From: Pseudovibrio axinellae
Lineage (GTDB): Bacteria; Pseudomonadota; Alphaproteobacteria; Rhizobiales; Stappiaceae
Length of the DNA: 64,000 nucleotides
Assembly: GCF_900110875.1 (NCBI RefSeq)
Contig: NZ_FOFM01000015.1
Span: forward strand, 1 to 64,000
Reading direction: 5' to 3'
Positions 52,719 through 61,926 of this stretch are shown one piece after another. Position 1 is the stretch's first letter. Each line of letters opens with the position of its first letter. The notes under the pieces were generated by a model. That model was given only the letters and a program-made list of their open reading frames with translations, had not been told where the DNA came from and made no database searches. The position numbers and the translations under genes were made by a program.

Positions 52719-53584
52719 TGCAGCACCGGATCAAATTGACGTTTCAACCCCTCACCCAGCTGGCTAAAGCTAAGCACAGTTAAAAAAAGAACCGCCAGAG
52801 GAAAGACAAGAACCCACCAGGCATAGTGAACAGTTGCCCGGCCTTCTGCAATCATTCCGCCCCATGTCGGCGCGTCTGACGAAAGGGAAAGGTTCACAAA
52901 ACTCAAGATCGCTTCCACAATCACCGCAATGCCCATTTCCAGAGCAAACAGAGCAACAATTGCGGGAAGTACGTTTGGCAACACTTCCTGCAGCAGAGTT
53001 TTAAAGCGCCCTGCCCCGCCGATGAGAGCACTATCCACGTAATCCATCTGCGATTGAACAAGCGTTTCTGCGCGCACCACACGGGCAAAGCGTGTCCAGT
53101 CGATGACTGCAATGGCAACGATAACCGACGCAAGGCCTGTGCCCATCACCGCGACTAACAACACCGAAAACAGAACCGGAGGAAAGGCCATCCAGATATC
53201 AATAATGCGGGAGATCACCCGATCCCACCAGCCGCCCATAAATCCTGCGAGTAGACCCAAAACAGAGCCGAAAATAGCCGCAGCCGTCGCCGCAATGAGG
53301 CTGACGACAATCGCAATGCGGGCACCGTAGATAATGCGAGAAAGGACATCGCGGCCCAATCCATCAGTTCCAAGCCAATACCCCGGTTCAGCCCCTTGTT
53401 CCCAGGCAGGTGGCAGGCGTTCATAAAGCAGGTCCTGCGCCAAAGGGTCTAGCGGCGCAATCCATGGTGCAAAAATCGCGGCACCAAACACGAGCGAAAG
53501 CCACGTCAGCGGGAGCCAAAGGCGATAGTTAACAGCCCTATGTCGTTGCCGAGGCGCACTTATTATATTCTGAGTTTCAGTCAT
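52715..53584 (-). CDS. ABC transporter permease, DppC-like
   Basis: 289 residues, about six transmembrane helices. DppC class marks: IAPLDPLAQDLLYERLPP, YWLGTDGLGRDVLSRIIYGARIAI, and the coupling EAA loop (DSALIGGAGRFKTLLQEVLPNVLP). It pairs with the DppB-like permease. Overlaps it by 8 bases and the DppD-like NBD by 4, so all are coupled. Confidence 0.93.
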   Translation of the reverse strand: MTETQNIISAPRQRHRAVNYRLWLPLTWLSLVFGAAIFAPWIAPLDPLAQDLLYERLPPAWEQGAEPGYWLGTDGLGRDVLSRIIYGARIAIVVSLIAATAAAIFGSVLGLLAGFMGGWWDRVISRIIDIWMAFPPVLFSVLLVAVMGTGLASVIVAIAVIDWTRFARVVRAETLVQSQMDYVDSALIGGAGRFKTLLQEVLPNVLPAIVALFALEMGIAVIVEAILSFVNLSLSSDAPTWGGMIAEGRATVHYAWWVLVFPLAVLFLTVLSFSQLGEGLKRQFDPVLQ

Positions 53585-54584
53585 GGCGTAACTTCGGGTT
53601 CAACAGGCTATAGGTCAGATCAACCGTCAGGTTGATGGCGATAAACAAAACCGCAAATAGCAATACGATGCCTTGTATCAGCGGTAAGTCGCGATTGATC
53701 ACTGCATCAATTGCCATGTTACCAAGGCCTTCATAGGCGAAGAGGCGCTCCACGATCACAGTCCCGCCAATGAGAAAGGCGAACTGGACGCCAATCAGCG
53801 TCAGGGTCGGCAGAGCTGCGTTGCGCAGTGCCTCGCTCAAAATTACATGGGTTTCCCCATGCCCCCGCACACGCGCCAGATTCACATAGTCCTGATCCAG
53901 TTGCTCTTTCAGGCTTTGCTTCAACAATTGCGCAATCATGGCTGCAAGGGGCAAGCCAAGCGCCAGGGCTGGCATCAGCATGTGGGACAGCACACTTGAA
54001 ACAAGCGCAAAATCTCCCAGCAAAAGCCCTTCAAAGAAATAAAAGTTGGTCGTCAGGTCGACGTCCATGTGAGGATCAACCCGGCCTGAAATATGTAGGA
54101 CAGGCCATGCAACACCGAAGGCGAGAATGAGCAGCAGCCCCCATAAGAAGTCCGGCACGGACAGCGCTGCTCCCGTAGAAATATCCACGCCAACCTCTTG
54201 CGCACGGCCCCTGAAGCGCGCTCCGAAAACCGCTAGAGAGCCGCCCAACACCAGCGCAATCACAAGCGCCATGATGGAGAGCTCCAAAGTTGCAGGCAAT
54301 CGTTGTAAAACAAGCTCAGACACTGGCAGGCGCATTGTGATCGACGTACCAAAGTCTCCGTAAATCACATTCCCCAGCCAGACAAAGAATTGTTCGATCA
54401 GAGTTTTATCGAAACCATATAGCGCTCGTAGCCGAGCCACATCTTCCTCAGTTGCACCCGGAGGCAACATCATTGCAATGGGATTGCCCGGCGCTATTCG
54501 CACCAACACAAAAACAACCACGGCAACACCAAACAGCGTAACAAGGGTGGAGAAAAACCGAGCAAGGAAAGACCTTATTATCAT
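53577..54584 (-). CDS. ABC transporter permease, DppB-like
   Basis: 335 residues, six transmembrane helices. DppB class marks: VLVRIAPGNPIAMMLPPGATEED, the DYVNLARVRGHGETHVILSEALRNAALPTLT coupling loop and IVERLFAYEGLGNMAIDAVINRDLPLIQG. It forms the translocation pore with the DppC-like subunit. Its ATG 54584 follows the binding-protein gene by 54 bases, with a hairpin in between. Confidence 0.93.
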   Translation of the reverse strand: MIIRSFLARFFSTLVTLFGVAVVVFVLVRIAPGNPIAMMLPPGATEEDVARLRALYGFDKTLIEQFFVWLGNVIYGDFGTSITMRLPVSELVLQRLPATLELSIMALVIALVLGGSLAVFGARFRGRAQEVGVDISTGAALSVPDFLWGLLLILAFGVAWPVLHISGRVDPHMDVDLTTNFYFFEGLLLGDFALVSSVLSHMLMPALALGLPLAAMIAQLLKQSLKEQLDQDYVNLARVRGHGETHVILSEALRNAALPTLTLIGVQFAFLIGGTVIVERLFAYEGLGNMAIDAVINRDLPLIQGIVLLFAVLFIAINLTVDLTYSLLNPKLRHD

Positions 54585-54609
54585 TTATTGGATCTCCCAA
54601 TGAACGGAT

Positions 54610-54629
54610 GAGGCACCGCGAGGTGCCTC
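54610..54629 (-). promoter_or_regulatory. Intercistronic stem-loop with GNRA-type tetraloop
   Basis: GAGGCACC (54610-54617) and GGTGCCTC (54622-54629) form a perfect 8-bp stem. Read on the transcribed minus strand the loop is TCGC; on the plus strand it is GCGA. There is no T run. The position between binding protein and permease is where mRNA-stabilising hairpins of transport operons lie, which would raise the level of binding protein over permease. Confidence 0.6.
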
Positions 54630-54638
54630 CCCGCAAAA

Positions 54639-56171
54639 TCATGATGCCGAACGAATTGCCTGTGGCAGGAGATCGCCTGAAGAGTAAGGCGTAATTTCAA
54701 GCGACGAGGAATAGACAACTGGCATTGCATACTGCAACAGCGGGATCACATAGGCTTCCTCCATGATATATTTGGAGACGTCTTTGTAACCCTGTATCCG
54801 CTTTTCCTCATCGGGCTCGGAAAACAGCGGACCAATCTTTTCGATAAGATCAGGCGTGTCCCAAACAGAGTGAGGAGATGGGCCAAACATTGCAAAGCCG
54901 GTCGACGTGGACGGATCTCCGGTAGAGTTCCCCCAGTTGTAGAAAGCGGCAGGGGCCAGCTGATCCGCAGCGCGCAATTCGTAGTGCTTTGCGATTTCGT
55001 AGACTTCGATTTCTGCTTCAATGCCAACTTTGCGCCACATGCCAACGATGGCTTGAATCATCTCAAAATCTTTTGGCTTAAACCCACGCGTTGTCTGGAT
55101 TTTGAACTTTGCTGGGTTACTAGGCGAGTACCCGGAAGCAGCAAGCAGCTCCATCGCTTTCTCTGGATCGTATTCAAACTTTAGGGATGGATCAAAGGCT
55201 GCATACCCAGGCGCATCTAGCGTTGAAAGAGGTACACCATAACCTTTCAAAAGCCGGTCAATAATTAACTCTTTATGGATTGCATGGTGCGCGGCAAGAC
55301 GAACATTTTTGTCCTTCATCACGTCAATATCGTTCAGAAAAATCATACCAATATCACTGATTGGCACCGCAGTACCGCTCAAGTGTTCGGTCTTAATGAG
55401 ACGGTTATAGTCCTCATAAGGGATATTCAGCGTGACATCAGAGCTACCGGAAACAACTTCTGCAACACGGCTTGCAGCGTCCGTAACAAATTTGATGGTA
55501 ACCGTTTCAAACTCCGGTGCACGGCCCCAGTAGTTCGGATTTGCCTTCAAACGAACAAATGCACCTGGCTCGAACTGGTCAATCATATATGGGCCAGAAC
55601 CAACTGGAGCCTTTTCAAACCCTGCAGCGCCTACTTTCTCGTAGTGAGCTTTCGGCATGACAAAGCCAGTAAGGAATGCCATCCATTTGAAAATGGCAGG
55701 TTCAAACTCCAATACATCTGCCGTGATATTCTGGCCAGCAACGACGATGTTCCCGATCTTGGACCAAACAAACTGAATTGGGTTACCCGTTTCAGGGTTC
55801 GCTGCCCGCTCAAGTGACCAAACCACATCCTCTGGAGTCAGGTCTGAACCATCATGCCATTTTACGCCTTCACGCACTGTCATGTGGATCTTGGATTTAT
55901 CCTCTGAGAACCCCCAATCAGTCAAAATACCGGGCCCAAAACTCAAGTCTGGCTTCTGGTCCACATACCGGTCAAACACCGCAAGGTAAATCGCCTGAAG
56001 CACAGGATTGACAGCCGCGGGACCTGTTGTTGGATCCCATGAAAGAACTGGAATATTGTAGGCAATTGTGATGCCCCTCGCCCCTTGTGCAAGCACGTGC
56101 CCACCTGGAAGCGTCGCCAAGCTGGCAAAGGCGGCTGAAGCACCAAGAAAATTACGTCTAGAAATACTCAT
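54639..56171 (-). CDS. ABC transporter substrate-binding protein, family 5 (DppA/OppA-like)
   Basis: 510 residues. A twin-arginine type signal SISRRNFLGASAAFASLAT, with cleavage near HVLAQG, points to export by Tat, which is uncommon for this family. The mature protein is SBP family 5: GILTDWGFSEDKSKIHMTVREGVKWHDGSDLTPEDVVWSLERA, PVGSGPYMIDQFEPGAFVRLKANPNYWG, and DKNVRLAAHHAIHKELIIDRLLKGYG. GAGGGGAAAG precedes ATG 56171. Context with IorAB and FAD oxidoreductases suggests the cargo is not a generic peptide but the substrate of the pathway encoded upstream (inference). Confidence 0.93.
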   Translation of the reverse strand: MSISRRNFLGASAAFASLATLPGGHVLAQGARGITIAYNIPVLSWDPTTGPAAVNPVLQAIYLAVFDRYVDQKPDLSFGPGILTDWGFSEDKSKIHMTVREGVKWHDGSDLTPEDVVWSLERAANPETGNPIQFVWSKIGNIVVAGQNITADVLEFEPAIFKWMAFLTGFVMPKAHYEKVGAAGFEKAPVGSGPYMIDQFEPGAFVRLKANPNYWGRAPEFETVTIKFVTDAASRVAEVVSGSSDVTLNIPYEDYNRLIKTEHLSGTAVPISDIGMIFLNDIDVMKDKNVRLAAHHAIHKELIIDRLLKGYGVPLSTLDAPGYAAFDPSLKFEYDPEKAMELLAASGYSPSNPAKFKIQTTRGFKPKDFEMIQAIVGMWRKVGIEAEIEVYEIAKHYELRAADQLAPAAFYNWGNSTGDPSTSTGFAMFGPSPHSVWDTPDLIEKIGPLFSEPDEEKRIQGYKDVSKYIMEEAYVIPLLQYAMPVVYSSSLEITPYSSGDLLPQAIRSAS

Positions 56172-56216
56172 TAATTCTTTCCCCTCACAAGAATTGTCTA
56201 GAAGTGTTTGTTTTTA

Positions 56217-57752
56217 TTATTTTAATGAAAGTGCAGATCTGTATCCTGAGGCAGCACCTGTGCCAGCTCCAGGCCATGTGGCAGCGCCAATCAATCGTAG
56301 TCCAGCGATTGGCGTGCGTCCGTCTGGATAACCGCCAGCGGGTCTGAATAGGAAGTTTTGTGAAAGTGCATGCGAGCCGCAAATCTGGTCCCCACCCACC
56401 AGGTTCGGGTTCTCCGCTTCCAAATCTAACGGCGAGACCACATGTCTTCCGATCGTAAGCTCGCGCAAGCCCGGGGCATACTCTTCCAACATGTCCAGAA
56501 CACGCTCAGCATAAATATCCTTCACGCTGCCCCAATCGCGCTCAGTGATCTGGTTTGCAGCGTCACGCTTAATTTCAGCAGGAAGCATACGAACCTGCAC
56601 CCACAAAATGTGCTTGCCATCTGGAGCACGGGACGGATCGAACAATGTTGGCTGACCGACCACCAAAACCGGACGAGACGGCAAGCATCCCCCTTTTGCT
56701 TGCGCATAGACCATTGCCATGTCGTCCATGGATTCGCCGATATGAACGTAGGCGTATTGCTTGAAGCTCTCTTTCAGCCACGGCGCTGGTCCGTCCAGCG
56801 CAAGGTGGATCATCATTGTCCCAGGCGCGTGCTCAAAGTTGGCCATTTTAGAGTCAAAGTCTGCTTTCCCCGAACTGCCTAACAACCTGAGCAAATGTTT
56901 GGGGGCAAGACCGGCAAGAACATTGTCGGTTGCAATTAGTTCACCGCTCACGACACCAGTAACCCGTCCACTGCTATGGCGAATGGCGCTCACTGGTCGG
57001 TTACACAAGATTTGGCCGCCGTTCTCTTCAATGAGCCCAACCAGAGCCTTTGTCAGGTTACCGGCACCTCCCTTGCCAATAACCATACCAAGGGCAGAAC
57101 CCACCATGCCTTCCAGATAGGGGAAGATTGCCCCGCCTGCGATATCCGGCGCAAAGTCCAGATGCATACCCCAGCTGGCAAGAGCGGTCTTTAACTTCTC
57201 ATCTTCAAACGTCTCGTTTAAGAACGTACGTGGGCTGGAAAGCAGCAAGCGGATCAGTTGAACCAGACCATTAGTCCCAAGAGATCGCCAGGCACGCCAC
57301 ATCCAAGAAGCCAGCGGACGCAAACCCATCGGGCCATTCAACAAGCCGACGAGTAAGTCCATGTGGGAGCCAAACTGCACTTCCAAGGCTTGCCATGCTT
57401 TGCGGTCATGTTCGCTAAACTGAGCAAGCATCGCCTCGCGGTCCGTCGAAATCCCCAGTCCATCCTGGGGTGAAGTTGCCTGCGTAAATGGGTGCGATAC
57501 CGGCACCAGCTCAAACCCGTACCGCTCAAGTTTATCCCCGTGTGCTGCCATAAAACCGGAGCCCGCAAACAGGGACAGGTTCATAGCCGCAACATCATGT
57601 TTGAAACCTGCGAGCGTCAGCTCTTCTGTTCTCACTGCGCCGCCGGGTCGGTCCAGTTGCTCCAGCACAATCGGACGCTTACCAGCAAGCGCTAACTGTG
57701 CGGCGGCCACCAACCCGTTGATACCAGCGCCAATGATTACAGGTGAACTCAT
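56217..57752 (-). CDS. Phytoene-desaturase-like FAD oxidoreductase
   Basis: 511 residues from ATG 57752 (MSSPVIIGAGINGL), set by GGAGG five bases upstream; the longer frame to 57854 overlaps iorB. The N-terminal Rossmann motif is IIGAGINGLVAAAQLALAGKRPIVLEQ, followed by DRPGGAVRTEELT, the flavin-binding signature of the CrtI/amine-oxidase superfamily. A middle substrate region contains AFPYLEGMVGSALGM-type sequence (here AIFPYLEGMVG), and the C-terminal PAGGYPDGRTPIAGLRLIGAATWPGAGTGAASGY closes the FAD site. A paralogue lies at 61923. It may dehydrogenate or oxidise an intermediate; carotenoid synthesis is unlikely as no other crt genes are present. The ATG overlaps the iorB stop by 4 bases. 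Confidence 0.87.
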   Translation of the reverse strand: MSSPVIIGAGINGLVAAAQLALAGKRPIVLEQLDRPGGAVRTEELTLAGFKHDVAAMNLSLFAGSGFMAAHGDKLERYGFELVPVSHPFTQATSPQDGLGISTDREAMLAQFSEHDRKAWQALEVQFGSHMDLLVGLLNGPMGLRPLASWMWRAWRSLGTNGLVQLIRLLLSSPRTFLNETFEDEKLKTALASWGMHLDFAPDIAGGAIFPYLEGMVGSALGMVIGKGGAGNLTKALVGLIEENGGQILCNRPVSAIRHSSGRVTGVVSGELIATDNVLAGLAPKHLLRLLGSSGKADFDSKMANFEHAPGTMMIHLALDGPAPWLKESFKQYAYVHIGESMDDMAMVYAQAKGGCLPSRPVLVVGQPTLFDPSRAPDGKHILWVQVRMLPAEIKRDAANQITERDWGSVKDIYAERVLDMLEEYAPGLRELTIGRHVVSPLDLEAENPNLVGGDQICGSHALSQNFLFRPAGGYPDGRTPIAGLRLIGAATWPGAGTGAASGYRSALSLK

Positions 57753-59311
57753 GCTGCCTCCATCTGCGTAAAGGAGAGGACGGTCTTGAGGGCACCATTC
57801 AATGCATCGCCGTTTTCGTCGCTCAACGCTGCTTCGCGCAGTCGGCACATCCAATCTGCTGCATCAGGACGGCCCTGCAACATGTCCAGAGCACCCATGA
57901 CACGGGCAAACTTGGAAAGACCGCGTACATGGGTATCTGAATACCCCTTAATGAGACGATAGTTCGCCAGAAGCTCGCAGGCTAATGCATGATCATGGCG
58001 CGCAACCTCCAGCGATTTATTAAACCATGCATCAACGTGCGCCATCTCACTTTCATGCCGAAGCAGTTTACGCCGCCATGGACGCATCGCACTCACGAGA
58101 TAAAGCGCAAGAAAGCCGGACAGTTGATCGGTACGGATCCGTCGTCCTTTGTCGAAATGGTGCGTATAAAACGCCTCAAACCTTCTGTTGCGCGAAAGCC
58201 AGCGTCCCAATGCTTTGGGTAGGGTTGTTACAAACTCTTCAAACCTTGGGTGAAAGTACTCCGTCAACATGAGAACCTGATCATCATTGACAGCTACTTC
58301 ATCACGCACCCGTTCCATACGTGTTCCACGTGTCTTCAAATCTGCCACGCGCAGAATGTCGTCGTAACACATTGCACGGGAAACGTATTTTGCCGCCTGC
58401 TGCGTCAACCTATAAGGCGCAAAATCCAAGCAAACGACTTGTTCCAAACGGTCGAGATACTCCGCACCGTAGACAATATCCTGATAGTCAGCGACCTTCT
58501 TCAAGCCGAGCGTCACCATCTCTTGTGCAGGCTCTGGTAAATCAGATACGCGCTTTTGCAGCGCCAACCACTGCGACTTTAGCTTTTTGGGAACAGACAG
58601 CTTAGGCGTTGGGTTGCTTACAGGTTGCGGCTGCGGAGCAACTTCTTTGCCCGTTGCACAATCATACGCCCTGTTGAATGCACGAATGGAAGCGGAAACC
58701 CCGCGGCCTGATGCTTTAATGACGTCCTCATAGCTTTCACGCGGGAACGGCAGCGCTCCAGAACCAGCCAACGCCCCTAACAGTGAAGAGGAAATCACCG
58801 AGCCCTCTTCTTTAGCCACCGTTTCCATATCAAAGGCAACGACATGATCGGCGGCGATCCCCATCGCCTCCAACACAGCTGTACCGTCAACGCGACCATC
58901 ACCAGGAGCGGTCTTCTCATTCACCGCGGGAATGCGGTGCGTGGACGCTATCACAGTGGTACGGCTCGGAATGACAAAACCACGGGTGATCGCTCGCCCT
59001 GCCTCCATAAGCTCGGCGGCCACAAGAATATCGACATCGCCCTCAGTTGGAGAGAGCGCAAACACCGGTTTTCGGCCAGTATCACGGCACATTTCCAGAT
59101 AGTAAATCGTTGCACCGGTCCGCTGTGCGACCCCCGCAACGGAGGTCGATTGAGCGTTGTAACCATTGGCCTCTGCCACTGCGGTGATCCAGTTCGTCAA
59201 AACACCGCCACCTTGTCCACCAACGGCAAGCGCTGCAAGCGTGATGATCCGCTCGCCATCAGCCCCAGGAGAACGCCGCGCGACAAATTGAGACGTTTTT
59301 TCAAGTGTCAT
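57749..59311 (-). CDS. iorB: Indolepyruvate ferredoxin oxidoreductase beta subunit, long form
   Basis: 520 residues. The N-terminal ~200 residues are the IorB/pyruvate-ferredoxin gamma domain, with VGGQGGGVLTNWITAVAEANGYNAQSTSVAGVAQRTGAT (CoA/TPP-interface type motif) and ILVAAELMEAGRAI. The remaining ~300 residues are the DUF6537-type extension, common in proteobacterial fused IorB (DLPEPAQEMVTLGLKKVADYQD, YHHFDKGRRIRTDQLSGFLALYL-type region). With IorA it oxidatively decarboxylates aryl pyruvates to aryl acetyl-CoA, reducing ferredoxin. It starts 12 bases after iorA. Confidence 0.9.
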   Translation of the reverse strand: MTLEKTSQFVARRSPGADGERIITLAALAVGGQGGGVLTNWITAVAEANGYNAQSTSVAGVAQRTGATIYYLEMCRDTGRKPVFALSPTEGDVDILVAAELMEAGRAITRGFVIPSRTTVIASTHRIPAVNEKTAPGDGRVDGTAVLEAMGIAADHVVAFDMETVAKEEGSVISSSLLGALAGSGALPFPRESYEDVIKASGRGVSASIRAFNRAYDCATGKEVAPQPQPVSNPTPKLSVPKKLKSQWLALQKRVSDLPEPAQEMVTLGLKKVADYQDIVYGAEYLDRLEQVVCLDFAPYRLTQQAAKYVSRAMCYDDILRVADLKTRGTRMERVRDEVAVNDDQVLMLTEYFHPRFEEFVTTLPKALGRWLSRNRRFEAFYTHHFDKGRRIRTDQLSGFLALYLVSAMRPWRRKLLRHESEMAHVDAWFNKSLEVARHDHALACELLANYRLIKGYSDTHVRGLSKFARVMGALDMLQGRPDAADWMCRLREAALSDENGDALNGALKTVLSFTQMEAA

Positions 59312-59323
59312 CAGTTTAGCTCC

Positions 59324-61468
59324 TCAAGACAGCACGACCTGTTGGGCATATCGGCGCTTTTGTAACCAACTCATAATCTTGTTGGCCCGGTTTGCGCGGC
59401 GCCGCTCTGCCCCTGTTGGATTGGAAACCACACGAGCTTCATAGAAACTCGGGCACAATACTGCCGCATCGGCAACCTCTCCGCAGTTGCCACACCCAAC
59501 GCACGTTTGATCGATGGCAGCCACCGGATCATCACGGAGCGGATCGCCTGTGTCTTTCACGGACAATGAAGGACAACCGGAAAGGCGCATGCAGGCGTGA
59601 TCACCCGTACACACATCTTCGTCCACGCCAAAGCGAGGGCGTTCGACACGACGTCCTTCTTTCACGTCCTTCGCCAATTGAGGCTTCACGCGGCGTTGCT
59701 TGTTCAACATGCACTCAGAGGAGGCCACAATCACCTTTGGCCCCTCTTCTTGCGAGCTCAATGCCTCTTTGAGGGTGTCACGCATCTTGGTTACATCGTA
59801 GGTGCGGTCCAACTGGCGTACCCACTTCACCCCCATGCCCTGCACTGCTTTGGTTATGGAGTTTTGGGTTTGCTTGGTTTTGTTGTTAGCGCGAGAGGAC
59901 AAGATATCTTGCCCGCCAGTCGCAGCCGAATAATAGTTGTCAACGATAACGATAACGCCATCATTCTTGTTAAACACCGCGTTACCGATGGAAGAGGCCA
60001 CACCGTTGTGCCAGAAGCCACCATCTCCGACGAAAGAGATTGATTTCCTGCCATCCTTGTTCTCGTTGTGAAATGCTGAAGCTGACGCGGGCCCAAGCCC
60101 ATATCCCATTGTCGTTGCTCCCAGATCAAACGGAGGCATAATGGAAAATAGATGACACCCGATGTCAGAGGCGATGTGGTGCTTTCCCAGCTCCTGTTCA
60201 ACCAATTTAGTCGCCGCGAAAATCGGGCGTTCTGGGCAACCAGTACAAAATCCGGGAGGGCGCGGCGGGAGAATTTTCGAAAGATCAGGCATCTTGAGCT
60301 CAGGTTCATTGTGAGCTCCCTTTGATGCTGGGAGCAATCCCGGCACATGAGCTTTGAAAAAGCTTGCTAAACCGTCCAGAACAACCTGCCCGGTCAGCTC
60401 CCCCCCAAGCGGCAGCATCCCTTTGCCTTCCAGCTTGGTTTTGCTGCCATTTTTATAGAGCATATGGCCGATGCTTTGCTCCATGAAGTTAGGCTGGCCT
60501 TCTTCAATCACAAAGATAGCGTCCTTGCCCTCACTAAAGCTCAATATCTGACTTTCACACAACGGGTAGACCGCATTCAGACAAAGGATATGCACGTCGG
60601 TATCGCCATAGATATTCGCCAGTTCCAGACGATTTAGCGCGCGAATAACCGTATTGTAATTTCCCCCTTGAATGATCAGGCCAACCTTCCCTGCCGGATC
60701 GCCAAACTCTTCGTTCAGGTTGTTCTCTAGGATGTACTTTTCCGCTGCTGGCCAGCGCTTCGTAAGCTTTTCATCTTCGTGCAAATAGGTCGCTGGGGGC
60801 AAAACAATCCGGTTGAGGTCCCGCTTCGGGTTCTCCAGCGCCTCAGATACGCTCATGTTCGGCCGCTTATTATTTGAAGCTGTAAAGTGCCCATGCACGT
60901 GGCAAGAGCGAATGCGCACCTGCAACATAACCGGCGTGTTGGACGCTTCCGACAGCTCAAACCCTTGACCAACCGATTGGACAATCGATGGCAGGTTCGG
61001 TCGCGGATCCAACATCCACACCTGGCTTTTCATCGCAAAGGCATAGGTTCGCTCCTGCATAATGGAAGAGCCCTCGCCATAGTCCTCCCCCACGATGATG
61101 AGTGAACCGCCTGTCACACCGCCAGAAGCTAGGTTTGAAAGTGCGTCCGAGGCCACATTTGTACCCACGACTGATTTGTAGGTCACAGCGCCACGAATGG
61201 GGTAATGGACAGAAGCTGCAAGCATAGCTGTGGCGGTCGCTTCTGAGGCTGAGGCCTCAAAATGGACGCCGAGTTCGCCAAGGATACTTTGGGCATCTGC
61301 CAATACATCCATCAGATGAGAGATGGGTGAGCCCTGGTAGCCGCCGACATAGCCGACACCGTTTTCCAATAGGGCTTTCGTGATAGCCAAAATACCTTCA
61401 CCGCTGAAGGTTTCACCTTCGCCTAGTCGAAGTTTCTCGACCTCTCTGGCGAATGAACGCTCAGCCAT
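59324..61468 (-). CDS. iorA: Indolepyruvate ferredoxin oxidoreductase alpha subunit
   Basis: 714 residues. The N-terminal PYR-like domain (LRLGEGETFSGEGILAITKALLENGVGYVGGYQGSPISHLMDVLADA) is followed by the central domain (about 200-370) and a TPP-binding domain with GDGGFWHNGVASSIGNAVFNKNDGVIVIVDNYYSAATGGQ (about residue 480). The C-terminus carries two Cys clusters for Fe-S: CTGDHACMRLSGCPSLSV (~621) and CVGCGNCGEVADAAVLCPSF (~655-672). It converts indolepyruvate or phenylpyruvate plus CoA to the aryl acetyl-CoA with electron transfer to ferredoxin. GAAGGA precedes the ATG. The following iorB gene is 12 bases away. Confidence 0.93.
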   Translation of the reverse strand: MAERSFAREVEKLRLGEGETFSGEGILAITKALLENGVGYVGGYQGSPISHLMDVLADAQSILGELGVHFEASASEATATAMLAASVHYPIRGAVTYKSVVGTNVASDALSNLASGGVTGGSLIIVGEDYGEGSSIMQERTYAFAMKSQVWMLDPRPNLPSIVQSVGQGFELSEASNTPVMLQVRIRSCHVHGHFTASNNKRPNMSVSEALENPKRDLNRIVLPPATYLHEDEKLTKRWPAAEKYILENNLNEEFGDPAGKVGLIIQGGNYNTVIRALNRLELANIYGDTDVHILCLNAVYPLCESQILSFSEGKDAIFVIEEGQPNFMEQSIGHMLYKNGSKTKLEGKGMLPLGGELTGQVVLDGLASFFKAHVPGLLPASKGAHNEPELKMPDLSKILPPRPPGFCTGCPERPIFAATKLVEQELGKHHIASDIGCHLFSIMPPFDLGATTMGYGLGPASASAFHNENKDGRKSISFVGDGGFWHNGVASSIGNAVFNKNDGVIVIVDNYYSAATGGQDILSSRANNKTKQTQNSITKAVQGMGVKWVRQLDRTYDVTKMRDTLKEALSSQEEGPKVIVASSECMLNKQRRVKPQLAKDVKEGRRVERPRFGVDEDVCTGDHACMRLSGCPSLSVKDTGDPLRDDPVAAIDQTCVGCGNCGEVADAAVLCPSFYEARVVSNPTGAERRRANRANKIMSWLQKRRYAQQVVLS

Positions 61469-61485
61469 TTTTTATTCCTTCTCAC

Positions 61486-61926
61486 TCATAGTTCGTGGCA
61501 TCGGATGTCGTGAAGAATGCACTTAAGAAAGCTGTTGAACTCCTGCCTCTGCTCCTGCGTTAAACTGGCGAGCATGGTTTCTTCCATGCCTTTCATTTTT
61601 GGCCATGTTTTTGTGCAGAGCTCCCGCCCATTTTCGGTCAGATGGATACGGCGGATACGGCTGTCATTCGCGTCAGTTTCACGGCGCACACAGTCTAAAT
61701 CCTCCAAAGCATCAAGGGTGCGCGACAGAGTGGACTGGTTGATAACGGTAAGCACCGATAGCTCGTTGATGGTACACGGGCCGCGCTTGTCCAAAACCGT
61801 CAGAGTGCGCATTTGTGGGACAGAAACACCTGCTGCCTTCAACGCCTGCTCGACCCCCATGTTGTAACGAGCCATGATGCGGTTCAGCAGATACGGGGTA
61901 AAATTTTCCAACTCATCTCCACTCAT
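61486..61926 (-). CDS. MarR-family regulator within the ior operon
   Basis: 146 residues. Winged helix-turn-helix: AAGVSVPQMRTLTVLDKRGPCTINELSVLTVINQSTLSRTLDALEDLDCVRRETDANDSRIRRIHLTENG, with the wing motif DANDSRIRR. It probably senses an aromatic ligand and controls the operon it belongs to. Its ATG overlaps the stop of the upstream FAD oxidoreductase by 4 bases, and iorA starts 17 bases after its stop. Confidence 0.9.
   Translation of the reverse strand: MSGDELENFTPYLLNRIMARYNMGVEQALKAAGVSVPQMRTLTVLDKRGPCTINELSVLTVINQSTLSRTLDALEDLDCVRRETDANDSRIRRIHLTENGRELCTKTWPKMKGMEETMLASLTQEQRQEFNSFLKCILHDIRCHEL

Noticed and set aside
56217-57752. Carotenoid phytoene desaturase
   Set aside because: Only the FAD superfamily motifs match; no crtB, crtE or other carotenoid genes adjoin it, and the neighbours are iorAB and a transporter.
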